From the NCBI RefSeq assembly GCF_014230085.1, contig NZ_JACHVB010000044.1:1-53460 (forward strand): 53,460 bases of DNA, in the 5' to 3' direction. The position numbers were made by a program, and so were the translations under genes. Shown here in pieces: positions 1-7,844 of this stretch; within the stretch, counting starts at the first letter, position 1; the number at the start of each line of letters is the position of its first letter. This DNA is from Ruficoccus amylovorans (GTDB lineage: Bacteria > Verrucomicrobiota > Verrucomicrobiia > Opitutales > Cerasicoccaceae). The notes under the pieces are model-generated. The model worked only from the letters and a program-made list of their open reading frames with translations. It was not told the origin of the DNA and did not search any database.

Positions 1-40
1 GCGAGAGGGTGCTTAAGCATGGCGGTTTGCGAGAACCAAC

Positions 41-997
41 ATGTCAACAAGAAGCTACCGTCGCCTCCGCGTGGAGGATCGTCCCATTATTTATCGCATG
101 CGTAAAGCCGGAAAGAGTCAGCGCGAGATCGCCCATTTTCTGGGGTTTTCTCAATCGAGCATCAGCAAGGAGCTGAGTCGTAATCGGGGGCTGCGCGGGT
201 ATCGTCCTGGACAAGCGCATGCCAAGGCGCTTGGGCGTCAGCAGTGCAAGCGTCGTCGTCACCGCGTGATCGAGGGAGAGTTGGAGGCCCTCGTGCGGGA
301 GCGGATTGAGTGCAAGCACAGCCCCGAGCAGATCAGCGGAGCTCTGCGGCGGCAGGGGCGTCCGGCGCCTTCGCGTACGAGCATCTACACGTTTATCCAG
401 GCTGACCGTGATCGCGGGGGCACGCTTTACCGGCACCTGCGCATCAACGGCAAACGCCGCTACCGGCACAAGAACAAAGCCAGCCGCCACAAGCTCCCGG
501 CCCGCGTGGACATTGAGCTGCGGCCTGCGATCGTGCAGCGGCGCGAGCGTTACGGCGACTGGGAGGCGGACCTCATCGCCGGTTGCCGGGGTGGAGGCTA
601 CCTGCTGAGTCTTTACGAGCGCAAGAGCCGCTATGGGCGGCTGGCGCTGCTGCAAAGCAAAGATGCCAACGAGACCGCTGAGGCCATTATCGGCGTCCTG
701 CAAGGCTACCGCGTGCACACCATCACCTATGACAACGGGCTGGAGTTCGCCGGACACCGGCGCGTCAGTGAGGCCCTCGGCGCAGCCGGATTCTTTTGCA
801 AGCCCTACCACTCATGGGAAAAAGGCGGCGTCGAGAACTTCAACGGACTCGTCCGACAATACTTCCCCAAGGGCACAAACTTCCTCGATGTGGGCGAGCC
901 TAGGCTCGCCCACATCGAAGCCCAACTCAACCAACGCCCACGCAAAACCCTACACTTCCTTTCTCCCAACAACCTCAAACTACACTTCGCCGCTTGA
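41..997 (+). CDS. IS30-family transposase, apparently intact
   Basis: 318 residues, the usual IS30 transposase length. The N-terminal part (about residues 9-48) is the IS30 helix-turn-helix, with GKSQREIAHFLGFSQSSISK. The catalytic DDE triad is visible as D177 in YGDWEADLIAG, D231 in ITYDNGLEF and E265 in GGVENFNGLVRQYFPKGTNF, so the enzyme should be active. It would cut and join the ends of its own element. The left end of the element probably lies before the window. A possible right end is the stretch near 1020-1046 (gattccttagaagttggaat), but I could not match it to a left partner. The element sits just past the 3' end of the convergent purA-like gene. Confidence 0.93.
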   Translation: MSTRSYRRLRVEDRPIIYRMRKAGKSQREIAHFLGFSQSSISKELSRNRGLRGYRPGQAHAKALGRQQCKRRRHRVIEGELEALVRERIECKHSPEQISGALRRQGRPAPSRTSIYTFIQADRDRGGTLYRHLRINGKRRYRHKNKASRHKLPARVDIELRPAIVQRRERYGDWEADLIAGCRGGGYLLSLYERKSRYGRLALLQSKDANETAEAIIGVLQGYRVHTITYDNGLEFAGHRRVSEALGAAGFFCKPYHSWEKGGVENFNGLVRQYFPKGTNFLDVGEPRLAHIEAQLNQRPRKTLHFLSPNNLKLHFAA

Positions 998-1076
998 CCA
1001 CCTCAACCCAGCACAAAAATGATTCCTTAGAAGTTGGAATCCGCGAATCTTCAAAACGACTTGGAACCGGTATTAT

Positions 1077-1093
1077 TGTCCTGTGCGGTCACG
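1077..1093 (-). repeat. Dispersed 17-base repeat, copy 1
   Basis: The plus strand reads TGTCCTGTGCGGTCACG. The same word with a different sixth base occurs at 16638-16654 (plus) and 38534-38550 (minus). This copy abuts the stop codon of the purA-like gene. Its hairpin is degenerate because the final CAC arm is lost. Confidence 0.6.
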
Positions 1094-1095
1094 AC

Positions 1096-2640
1096 CTAGG
1101 CGAGCTTGAGCAGCTCGCTGGTGGTGGGGACGTCGCGGATGATTTGCGAGGTATCCGGGCCGACGCCGATGTAGCGCAGGTTGGGTTTCTCGATCCGGTG
1201 GCCGTTGCGTTCGGCGACGGCGAGCAGGCTTTTTACGCAGAAGGCCACGTAGCGCTGGGCGTTGGCGGGCAGGCCCGCGAAGGAGCGCACGCCGGAGATG
1301 TCTTCCTTCCACGCGGGCAGCTCGGCATAGACCGGTTGCAGGGCGCGGCGGACGCGGTCGTCGCGGGGCACTTCGCAGTAGGACTTGCCGTCCTGGTCGC
1401 GGTAGTGGGTGCAGACGAGCAGCTTGCCGTCTTCGCCGGGGGCGGAGGTGAGGGCGTCGAGCTTGTTGAGCACGATGTCCTCGTAGCCGCCGAAGCGCAG
1501 GGCGTCGCCCTTTTCCACCGCGTCGAACCAGCCGACCATGCGCTGACGGCCCGTGCTGGTGCCGAATTCGAGCAGCTTGAGCCGTTCGCCCAGCGGGTGC
1601 TTGTCGGGAAATTGGGTGAGGAAAATGTGGGTGCCGACCTTGGTGTCGTAGGCCTTGCAGCAGCCGACGGTGTGGACCGGCTGGACCGGGAACCCGGCGG
1701 ACTGGAAGAACTCGGGCGAGTAGGTGTGCGAGGCGGTGACGTTGGGGGCGAAGCCGTGGCGCTTGTCGAGCCAGTAGGACTGGCCGAACTCACCGATAAT
1801 GCTGCGCCCGTCGCGCAGCTCGGCCAGGAGACGTTCGCGCAGGTCCATCACGCGGTCGGCCAGGAGGCTGCCGGCTTCCCAGTAGGCGTCGGTCAGGGCG
1901 TCGAGGTTGAGCGTGAAGGGCTTTTCGCCCCGGAAGCGGGTGAAGTCGAATTCGCTGGCCGGGAAGATCCCCTCGTCGATAGAGGCCTGATTGGCGCGGG
2001 TTTCGGCGGTGGTCAGGGTTTCAAAAAACTGGTGCCACTCCTGCGGGCTGACCTGGCAGACGTGCTGGATGGTGCGCACGGCACGGTCGGCGCGGGCGGC
2101 CAGGCGGCGGGCGTAGCTCTCGCGGCTGCCGCGGAACTCGGCGTAACCGATCTGCATCTGGCCGACCTCGTCGAGGTAGGCGGGGGTGATGCCGCGCCCG
2201 GTCGAGCCGCGGGGGGCTTCGCCGAGGATGTTGGAGCGGTAGCTCTCCCAGGCCAGGTCGAGCAGGCGGTGGCACAGATCGCTGACCTGGGTGCGCTCGT
2301 CGATGGCGAGGCGCGAAACCACGTCGTAACCGGCGGCTTCGAGCGGCTTGGCTTCCCACCAGAACTTGCGCGGGTCGGCCACCACGCCCATGCCGATGGC
2401 GAGCAGGTCGATATCCGGATCGATCACCCCGGCCGGGAGCAGGTTGAGCTTGAGGCCCCCGGCGGTATGGCCGCTGTTGGCTCCGCCGTTGACCTTGAGC
2501 ACGGCGGCAACGGGTTTTGCGAGCTTGGAGGATTCCTTGAGCTCGGCGATAAGTTCGTAAACGACGCGGCCTTTGCCTTCGTCGCCCATGCTGATGCCGA
2601 CGTCGGCCAGCAGTTGACTTTTAAACGGAGTCAGCGCCAT
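1096..2640 (-). CDS. purA: Adenylosuccinate synthase, long divergent form
   Basis: It should ligate IMP and aspartate using GTP to make adenylosuccinate, the first step from IMP to AMP. Family motifs are present but variant: MGDEGKGR (D20, K23) for [20 protein letters not shown] (H58) for the NNAGHT loop, [11 protein letters not shown] for [25 protein letters not shown], and NKLDAL for the nucleotide-binding TKLD. The catalytic Asp and His are kept, which argues for AMP synthesis and against the phage PurZ type that lacks the Asp. At 514 residues it is clearly longer than typical PurA (about 420-455). The usual QW before GDEGKG is replaced by SM. It is transcribed away from the chitinase; guaB, the other IMP branch enzyme, lies 5 kb away. 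Confidence 0.85.
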   Translation of the reverse strand: MALTPFKSQLLADVGISMGDEGKGRVVYELIAELKESSKLAKPVAAVLKVNGGANSGHTAGGLKLNLLPAGVIDPDIDLLAIGMGVVADPRKFWWEAKPLEAAGYDVVSRLAIDERTQVSDLCHRLLDLAWESYRSNILGEAPRGSTGRGITPAYLDEVGQMQIGYAEFRGSRESYARRLAARADRAVRTIQHVCQVSPQEWHQFFETLTTAETRANQASIDEGIFPASEFDFTRFRGEKPFTLNLDALTDAYWEAGSLLADRVMDLRERLLAELRDGRSIIGEFGQSYWLDKRHGFAPNVTASHTYSPEFFQSAGFPVQPVHTVGCCKAYDTKVGTHIFLTQFPDKHPLGERLKLLEFGTSTGRQRMVGWFDAVEKGDALRFGGYEDIVLNKLDALTSAPGEDGKLLVCTHYRDQDGKSYCEVPRDDRVRRALQPVYAELPAWKEDISGVRSFAGLPANAQRYVAFCVKSLLAVAERNGHRIEKPNLRYIGVGPDTSQIIRDVPTTSELLKLA

Positions 2641-3113
2641 GAGTAAATCGATGCGTGATGGGTGAAGAGCTCGGATATGAGCACAAACCTGGCAGCTTGT
2701 CCGCTCCCCGGGGGAAATGCAACCCCAAGCCGCGCGGGCGGCGTTTTTCCCGTTTTTTGCGGTTTTTGCATCCTGTAGGAATAAGGCGCAGGGCTAGGGC
2801 TCTCACCTGAAAGAAATTGAGGCCTAATCGCCTGACGGAAAGGAGCATCGCTGGCAGGATTTTCCAATAAAATACCCCAACCCTCATCGCGGCGGCGTGT
2901 GAAAACGCCGCTTCTACCCCTGGGGCGGTGACGGACGGCCCGGCCCTGCCGCGGCACTGAGTGACAGCTCGGCAGAGGGACCGTCCGGCTTCCGCCCTTC
3001 TTTTTTTCTCCCAAAACTGATGTTTCCGGGCACGGGGTGCTGTGTCTCTGCCCGGGACGTGACCGACTCGACGAGCGCGCCGGTCACGGTGCAACCTCCC
3101 AAAACAAAGCACT
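2641..3113. promoter_or_regulatory. 473-bp divergent spacer with stacked hairpins (chitinase leader)
   Basis: The region lies between the divergent purA-like gene and chitinase and must hold both promoters. I see no gene in it. Strong inverted repeats on the plus strand are: GCGGCGT/ACGCCGC near 2891-2911; a long stem of GGACGG (2933-2938) with CCGTCC (2981-2986) enclosing CCCTGCCG (2944-2951) with CGGCAGAGGG (2970-2979), then a T-rich tract about 14 nt later; CCGGGCA/TGCCCGG (3026-3055); and a perfect 8-bp CGTGACCG/CGGTCACG (3058-3088) ending 25 nt before the start codon. No Shine-Dalgarno precedes the ATG. I could not match it to a known riboswitch class. Confidence 0.55.
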
Positions 3114-6100
3114 ATGTTAAAACTGTTCCGACTACGACCTCTGGCGGCGGCTACGGCTATCAATGCCCTCCTGGCATGGACCTTGGCTGCCGGTGCGGAT
3201 ACCGAACTAAAAATCTCGGTCTCCGATGACTGGGGCGGCGGCTTTACCGCGAACGCCTCCTTCACCAACACCACCGGGACCGCCCTCAGCGGCTGGTCCC
3301 TGGCCTTCGATGCGCCTTTTACCGTTGGCAGCATCTGGAACGCGCAAGTCCTCAGCACGGAAGGGAGCAAGGTCGTGGTCGGCAATGCCTCCTGGAACGG
3401 CTCCGTCGCCGCCGGGGCGACGGTCGAGTTCGGGTTCAGCGGGACGGGCTCCGCGCCCGCCAGCCTGAGCGCCGTGCTCTCCGGTGAGGCCGGAACCGGC
3501 GACACCGGTGGCGGCGATTCCTCCGGCGGAAGCTCCGGCGCCGGCAGTTCGATTGTTTTCCCGCTGGTCGATGCGGGCGGGACGGCGTTGCAGGTGACGG
3601 TTGCGCAGGGGGCGAACAGCCTCGCATTGGAAACCGCAGGCAACTACGCCGTGGCCACGAACAACGCCGATGTGCTGGAGCCGGGAATCTCCGGGCAGGC
3701 CGTCACGCTGCGGGGCTTGTCGGCGGGGAGGGCGTCGATGCGTATTGAAAATCTGGATACAGGCGATGTGCGATACCTCGGCGTGCGTGTGCTCAACGCG
3801 GACGGATCGGTGCCGGGACTGCCGGGCTACCTGGCCATCGGCTCGGTGAGTGAGGATTCGAGCGCGGACCTGGGTTTTTGGCAGGACTTTGAAGACCCGG
3901 CCCAAAACAAGCGCGTGGACATTCGCTACATTTACCTTAACGGCGGGGTCTCCAACAGCATCGGCGACGGTTGGAACTGGCGCGCGCTCAACGACGGCGA
4001 GCGGGCCACCCGCTACGTCGAGGAGAGCGTCAAGCTCGGCATGATCCCGTTTTTTGTCTGGTACAACATCCCCGACGGCGGCGAGAGCTACTACACCGAC
4101 AAGCAGCACATCGAGTCGGCCTCCTACCTGGAAGGCTACTTCGCCGACCTGAAGCACGCGCTGGAGATCACCAGGGCCGTGGCCGGTGACGAGGTTATCG
4201 GCTGGGTGCTGGAGCCGGACTTCCTCGGCTACTTCGCGCAAAACAACGCCGCCAGCCCGGACGAAATCTACGCTGCCACCAGCGCCGCCTACTCGGCGGG
4301 CGTTCTCGACGCGGGCGACCCGGTTTTCCCCGACACCCTGCGCGGGCTGGTCGAGGCGATCAACTACACCTTTCACAAGTACCAGCCGCAGGCGTATTTC
4401 GGCTGGCAGTTCAATCTCTGGGCCTCGCCCGCCGGTGGCTGGACAACGCCGGTCGGTGCCAAGGGCGTGATCCGGCTGACCGACACGCTCGGGCTGGCTG
4501 ATGGTCGTCAGGCGATCTATGACGAAGCCTCCGCCATCGCCGACTACTACGCGGCGGCGGGCGTGCTCACGCACGGGGCGAGCTTTGTCAGCATCGACAA
4601 ATACGGCCTCGACGCCGCCTATGACGGCAACGCGGCCAACCCTGCCGCCAGCACCTGGTTCTGGAACGCTGCGCACTGGACGAACTACCTCGTCTTTGTC
4701 AACGCCATGCACGACTCAACCGGCTTGCCCGTTGTCCTGTGGCAGCTTCCCGTCGGCCATATCAACTCGACGCAGGCGGCGAACCCTTACGCCTCGGGCG
4801 GTTCGTTCGCCGACCTGGCCAACACGGTCCAGCACTACGAGGACTCCAGCGGCACGTACTTCCTGGGGGACAGCTTTGTGCCCGGCACGGAGACGCGGCT
4901 GGCCTATTTTGGCACCACCGATGGCGGCACTTCCGAGGTCGCGGTCAGCGGCGGCACCGTCACCTGGGGCTCGCATCTGCCGCTGGCCAAGGAAGCGGGC
5001 GTGGTGGTCGCGCTCTTCGGCGCGGGCGTCGGAGCCAGTACCGACGGCGTGGGCTCGCCCCCGACGGACGACTACTGGTTTATTTCCAGGGTGCAGGACT
5101 ACTACGAAAGTCCGGTCGTCCTCGATGGCCAGGTTGGCGGCATTGACCTGCCGGACGGCTCCGGTGGCGACGGCGACAATGGCAATGATAATGGTAGTGG
5201 AGATTCCGATACAGGCAACGGCGACGGCGGTGACACCGGAACGGGTGACACCGGCGGCGGTGATGACAACACCGGCACCGGCAGCGCGGACATCGCGGTG
5301 GCCTACGTGATCGGGAGCGACTGGGGCGACGGCTTTACCGCCACGGTCAGCCTGACCAACAACGGCACCGCCGCGCTCAACGGCTGGACGATCAGCTTTG
5401 ATCTTCCCGTGAGTATCTCCGGTTACTGGAGCGCGAAGGACGGCACCGCCTCGGGCGACCGATACACCTTCAGCAATGAGAGCTGGAACGGCGGCATCGC
5501 CGCCGGGCAGACGGTGAGCTTCGGCTTTCAGGCTACGGGGAACTCCTCCGCTGAGATGACGGACATCGTGGTCAATGGCGAAAACCTATCGGACGGCTCC
5601 GGCGACGAAGGTAGTGGAAATTCCGATACGGATGATGGCACCGGAAACGGTGAAGATAACGGCAATGGTGAGGATAATAACAACGGCGACAGTGGTGATG
5701 GCGGTAGTGAAAATCCGGATACATCGGCGGCACTCGTCGTCACTGTGTCGAGTGACTGGGGCAGCGGCTTCACCGCCACGGCCACGTTGACGAACACCAC
5801 CGGGGAGAATCTCGACGCGTGGACGGTCTCCTTTGACTGGCCCTACGGGATCACCAGCCTGTGGGACGCCAAGCTCGTCTCCCATGAGGGCGACCGCTAC
5901 ACCGTTTCCGGTTTGAACTGGAACGCCGCGCTGGCCGCCGGGGCGAGCGTGAGCTTCGGTTTCAACGGCGCTCCGGGCGGCGTTGCCAGCCAGCCGACCC
6001 ATGTCACGCTCAACGGTGTCAGCGTTTCCGATGGCTCCGGTTCCGGTGAGGACAACGGTTCCGGCGATAACGGTAGTGGAAATTCCGATACAGACTCTGG

Positions 6101-7415
6101 CAGCGGTGGCGACAACGGCTCGGGCTCCGATAATGGATCGGATAATGGTAACGGGTCGGATGACGGCTCGGGCGAGGACAACGGCGAGGGAGACTCCTCG
6201 GGTAACGGCGGCGATACCGGCAACGGCAACTCCGGTGGTGACTCGTCCACGCTCGCGGGCCGTGTTGTTGGCTACTTCCCCAGTTGGGGCATCTACGCCC
6301 GCGGCTACGAGGTGGCCGACATCCCGGCGGAAAACCTGACCCACATCGTCCACGCCTTCGCCCGCATCAGCACGAGCGGACAGATCGAGGTGATCGACAC
6401 CTGGGCCGATCTGGAGAAGACCTTCGGCGACGATACCTGGGACCAGCCCTTGCGGGGTAACTTCAACCAGTATCAGGAACTGAAGGCGCTCTATCCGCAC
6501 TTGCGGGTCATGATCGCCGTCGGCGGCTGGTATGACTCGGGCCGCTTCTCCGAGGTGGCGGCTTCGGCCTCGGCGCGGGAGAAGTTCGCGCAGTCGGTGG
6601 TGGATTTCGTGGTCAAGTATGACTTCGACGGGATCGACCTGGACTGGGAATATCCCGTGGTCGCGACCGATGTGAACTCCAACGTCCGTCCCGTCGACGC
6701 CACCAACTACGCCCTGCTGGCCAAGGCGCTGCGGGAGGCGCTCGACGCGCAGGGAGCGGTTGACGGCAAAACCTACGAAATCAGCGCCGCCGTGCCCGCC
6801 GGTTATGACAAGTACGAGCAGATCGACCTGGCCGCGTTGGCGCAGCAGCTCGATTGGTTCAACCTGATGACCTACGACTTCCACGGTCGCTGGGACAAGA
6901 CCCGCACCGGGCACAACGCCCCGCTCACCGCCAATCCGGCGGACCCGATGCCCCGCTACAACGCGGCTTCCGCCGTGCAGGGCTATCTCGACGCGGGTGT
7001 CCCGGCCTCGAAGATCAACCTCGGCATCCCGCTCTACGGCTACACCTGGACGGGCGTTCCGGCCACGGCCAACGGCCTCTTCCAGAGCGCGACCGGGCTG
7101 GGCGCGGGCACGGTCGAGACCGGGATCATCGACTACCGCACGATTGTGGAGAACATGCAGGCCGATCCGGCCAACAACATCGAGTACTGGGACGCGGACG
7201 CACAGGTTTCCTACCTGTACAACGCCGCTACCGGCAACTTCATCAGCTACGACAGCCCGGCAGCGGTTGAGCGCAAGCTCGACTACGTGGCCGAGCAGGG
7301 GCTGGGCGGGGTCATGTTCTGGGAGCTCTCCAACGACGTGCGCGACAGCTCCACTCAGGCGTCGATCCTCCGCCTCGTCGGCGAGCGCTACATGCAGGCC
7401 GCCGAGGCCAATTAG
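3114..7415 (+). CDS. Secreted multidomain chitinase: CBM2, unassigned barrel, CBM2, CBM2, GH18
   Basis: 1433 residues. Order: signal peptide (about 1-28, cut after the Ala-rich LAWTLAAGA); CBM2-like module (31-125); Gly/Ser linker; small beta module (148-230); a roughly 430-residue region (239-669) I cannot assign; acidic Asp/Gly/Asn/Ser linker; CBM2 (726-824); linker; CBM2 (869-970); long acidic linker (972-1042); GH18 catalytic domain (1046-1430). The GH18 signature DGIDLDWEYP is complete, with D1172, D1175, D1177 and acid/base E1179, so it should hydrolyse beta-1,4-GlcNAc polymers outside the cell. The middle region has FFVWYNIPDGGESYYTD and LEPDFLGY (E367, D369), which look like sugar-binding or catalytic loops. 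The three CBM2 copies share the pattern DWG.GFTA..LTN, W.NA/W.AK and SFGF. No transport or regulator genes adjoin it. Confidence 0.9.
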   Translation: MLKLFRLRPLAAATAINALLAWTLAAGADTELKISVSDDWGGGFTANASFTNTTGTALSGWSLAFDAPFTVGSIWNAQVLSTEGSKVVVGNASWNGSVAAGATVEFGFSGTGSAPASLSAVLSGEAGTGDTGGGDSSGGSSGAGSSIVFPLVDAGGTALQVTVAQGANSLALETAGNYAVATNNADVLEPGISGQAVTLRGLSAGRASMRIENLDTGDVRYLGVRVLNADGSVPGLPGYLAIGSVSEDSSADLGFWQDFEDPAQNKRVDIRYIYLNGGVSNSIGDGWNWRALNDGERATRYVEESVKLGMIPFFVWYNIPDGGESYYTDKQHIESASYLEGYFADLKHALEITRAVAGDEVIGWVLEPDFLGYFAQNNAASPDEIYAATSAAYSAGVLDAGDPVFPDTLRGLVEAINYTFHKYQPQAYFGWQFNLWASPAGGWTTPVGAKGVIRLTDTLGLADGRQAIYDEASAIADYYAAAGVLTHGASFVSIDKYGLDAAYDGNAANPAASTWFWNAAHWTNYLVFVNAMHDSTGLPVVLWQLPVGHINSTQAANPYASGGSFADLANTVQHYEDSSGTYFLGDSFVPGTETRLAYFGTTDGGTSEVAVSGGTVTWGSHLPLAKEAGVVVALFGAGVGASTDGVGSPPTDDYWFISRVQDYYESPVVLDGQVGGIDLPDGSGGDGDNGNDNGSGDSDTGNGDGGDTGTGDTGGGDDNTGTGSADIAVAYVIGSDWGDGFTATVSLTNNGTAALNGWTISFDLPVSISGYWSAKDGTASGDRYTFSNESWNGGIAAGQTVSFGFQATGNSSAEMTDIVVNGENLSDGSGDEGSGNSDTDDGTGNGEDNGNGEDNNNGDSGDGGSENPDTSAALVVTVSSDWGSGFTATATLTNTTGENLDAWTVSFDWPYGITSLWDAKLVSHEGDRYTVSGLNWNAALAAGASVSFGFNGAPGGVASQPTHVTLNGVSVSDGSGSGEDNGSGDNGSGNSDTDSGSGGDNGSGSDNGSDNGNGSDDGSGEDNGEGDSSGNGGDTGNGNSGGDSSTLAGRVVGYFPSWGIYARGYEVADIPAENLTHIVHAFARISTSGQIEVIDTWADLEKTFGDDTWDQPLRGNFNQYQELKALYPHLRVMIAVGGWYDSGRFSEVAASASAREKFAQSVVDFVVKYDFDGIDLDWEYPVVATDVNSNVRPVDATNYALLAKALREALDAQGAVDGKTYEISAAVPAGYDKYEQIDLAALAQQLDWFNLMTYDFHGRWDKTRTGHNAPLTANPADPMPRYNAASAVQGYLDAGVPASKINLGIPLYGYTWTGVPATANGLFQSATGLGAGTVETGIIDYRTIVENMQADPANNIEYWDADAQVSYLYNAATGNFISYDSPAAVERKLDYVAEQGLGGVMFWELSNDVRDSSTQASILRLVGERYMQAAEAN
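5193..6091 (+). repeat. In-frame direct repeats in chitinase linkers
   Basis: GGTAGTGGAAATTCCGATAC occurs exactly at 5610-5629 and 6072-6091, and with one change at 5193-5212. A fourth, degenerate copy is at 5703-5722. Spacings of 417 and 462 bp are multiples of three, and each interval holds one CBM2 module, so recombination between copies would delete or duplicate a CBM2 without a frameshift. Confidence 0.85.
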
Positions 7416-7570
7416 AGCGGTTTAAATAAAGTCGTAGCCGTCACAAAAGGGCCGAATGGCTAAATGGTTAAATGGCTAAATGTTATTTTCTACGTTCCGC
7501 ATCCAACAATTAACAATTGACCATTTAACCATTCAATTATTGTGGCTACACTATTTTTTAAAACGCTCTA
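7413..7570. repeat. Palindromic MITE-like element, TAGAGCG...CGCTCTA
   Basis: The 158-bp element begins TAGAGCGGTTTAAATAAA and ends in its imperfect reverse complement; 20 of the 26 bases from AGAGCG inward match. The inside is also self-complementary: GAATGGCTAAATGGTTAAAT on the left faces ATTTAACCATTC on the right. It starts at the chitinase stop codon. It has no coding capacity. A related copy lies at about 7731-7836. Confidence 0.7.
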
Positions 7571-7629
7571 GTCCCTTAAGCAAATAGGGTCTCTGCCGAT
7601 ACTGAATCAGGTCTTAAGCAAACCCTGCA

Positions 7630-7651
7630 CAGGCGCATCCCATGCGCCCTG
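7630..7651 (+). terminator. Hairpin CAGGCGCAT/CATGCGCCCTG, possible terminator
   Basis: A strong stem with a two-base loop is followed by tttct. It lies between the two repeat copies downstream of the chitinase. It could contribute to termination, but the T tract is weak. Confidence 0.35.
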
Positions 7652-7666
7652 TTTCTCCCCAACAGC

Positions 7667-7715
7667 AGGCCGGGGGCGGTTTATATCCGGTTACCGCCCC
7701 CGGTTCTTGTTTTTT
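7667..7715 (+). terminator. Rho-independent terminator downstream of chitinase
   Basis: GGCCGGGGGCGGT (7668-7680) pairs with ACCGCCCCCGGTT after a 12-base loop, followed by cttgtttttt. This is the best canonical terminator in the 429-bp gap between the convergent chitinase and guaB. Confidence 0.8.
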
Positions 7716-7730
7716 AAGGGATTAAAAGAA

Positions 7731-7836
7731 GGCCGTAGCCTCCGTTGGAAGGGCGAATGGCTGAATGGTTAAATGGCTAATTGTTGTTTTCCGGGTTTAC
7801 GTCCAACGATTAACGATCAGCCATTTGACCCATTAG
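7731..7836. repeat. Second copy of the 7.4-kb palindromic repeat
   Basis: It has the same orientation and order as the first copy: GTAGCC, then GGGCGAATGGCTGAATGG, TTAAATGGCTAA, TGTT.TTTTC, (T)ACGTCCAAC, and the complementary arm ATCAGCCATTTGACC. The right terminal arm is lost into the 3' end of guaB (stop at 7845). Together with copy 1 and two hairpins it fills the whole gap between chitinase and guaB. Confidence 0.65.
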
Positions 7837-7844
7837 AACAGTCT

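Noticed and set aside
1-40. Left inverted repeat of the IS30 element
   Set aside because: No convincing match to the presumed right end near 1020-1046; the true left end is probably before the window.
1096-2640. PurZ (2-aminoadenine pathway) instead of PurA
   Set aside because: The catalytic Asp of GDEGKG is present, whereas PurZ-type enzymes replace it; no phage genes adjoin.
994-2646. 550-residue plus-strand ORF
   Set aside because: It is the antisense shadow of the purA-like gene; the translation is low-complexity Gly/Ala/Val-rich with no family motif.
2641-3113. c-di-GMP or other known riboswitch controlling the chitinase
   Set aside because: I could not find the conserved core of any known class; only generic hairpins.
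3207-4712. 501-residue minus-strand ORF inside the chitinase
   Set aside because: Shadow frame in GC-rich coding DNA; the plus-strand protein has clear modules.
3828-5120. GH6 assignment of the middle chitinase domain
   Set aside because: Only the short LEPDFLGY resembles the GH6 IEPDSLAN motif; other GH6 landmarks are missing.
5161-6240. Short acidic repeats in the chitinase read as a CRISPR-like or VNTR array
   Set aside because: They encode Asp/Gly/Ser/Asn linkers in frame with CBM2 modules.
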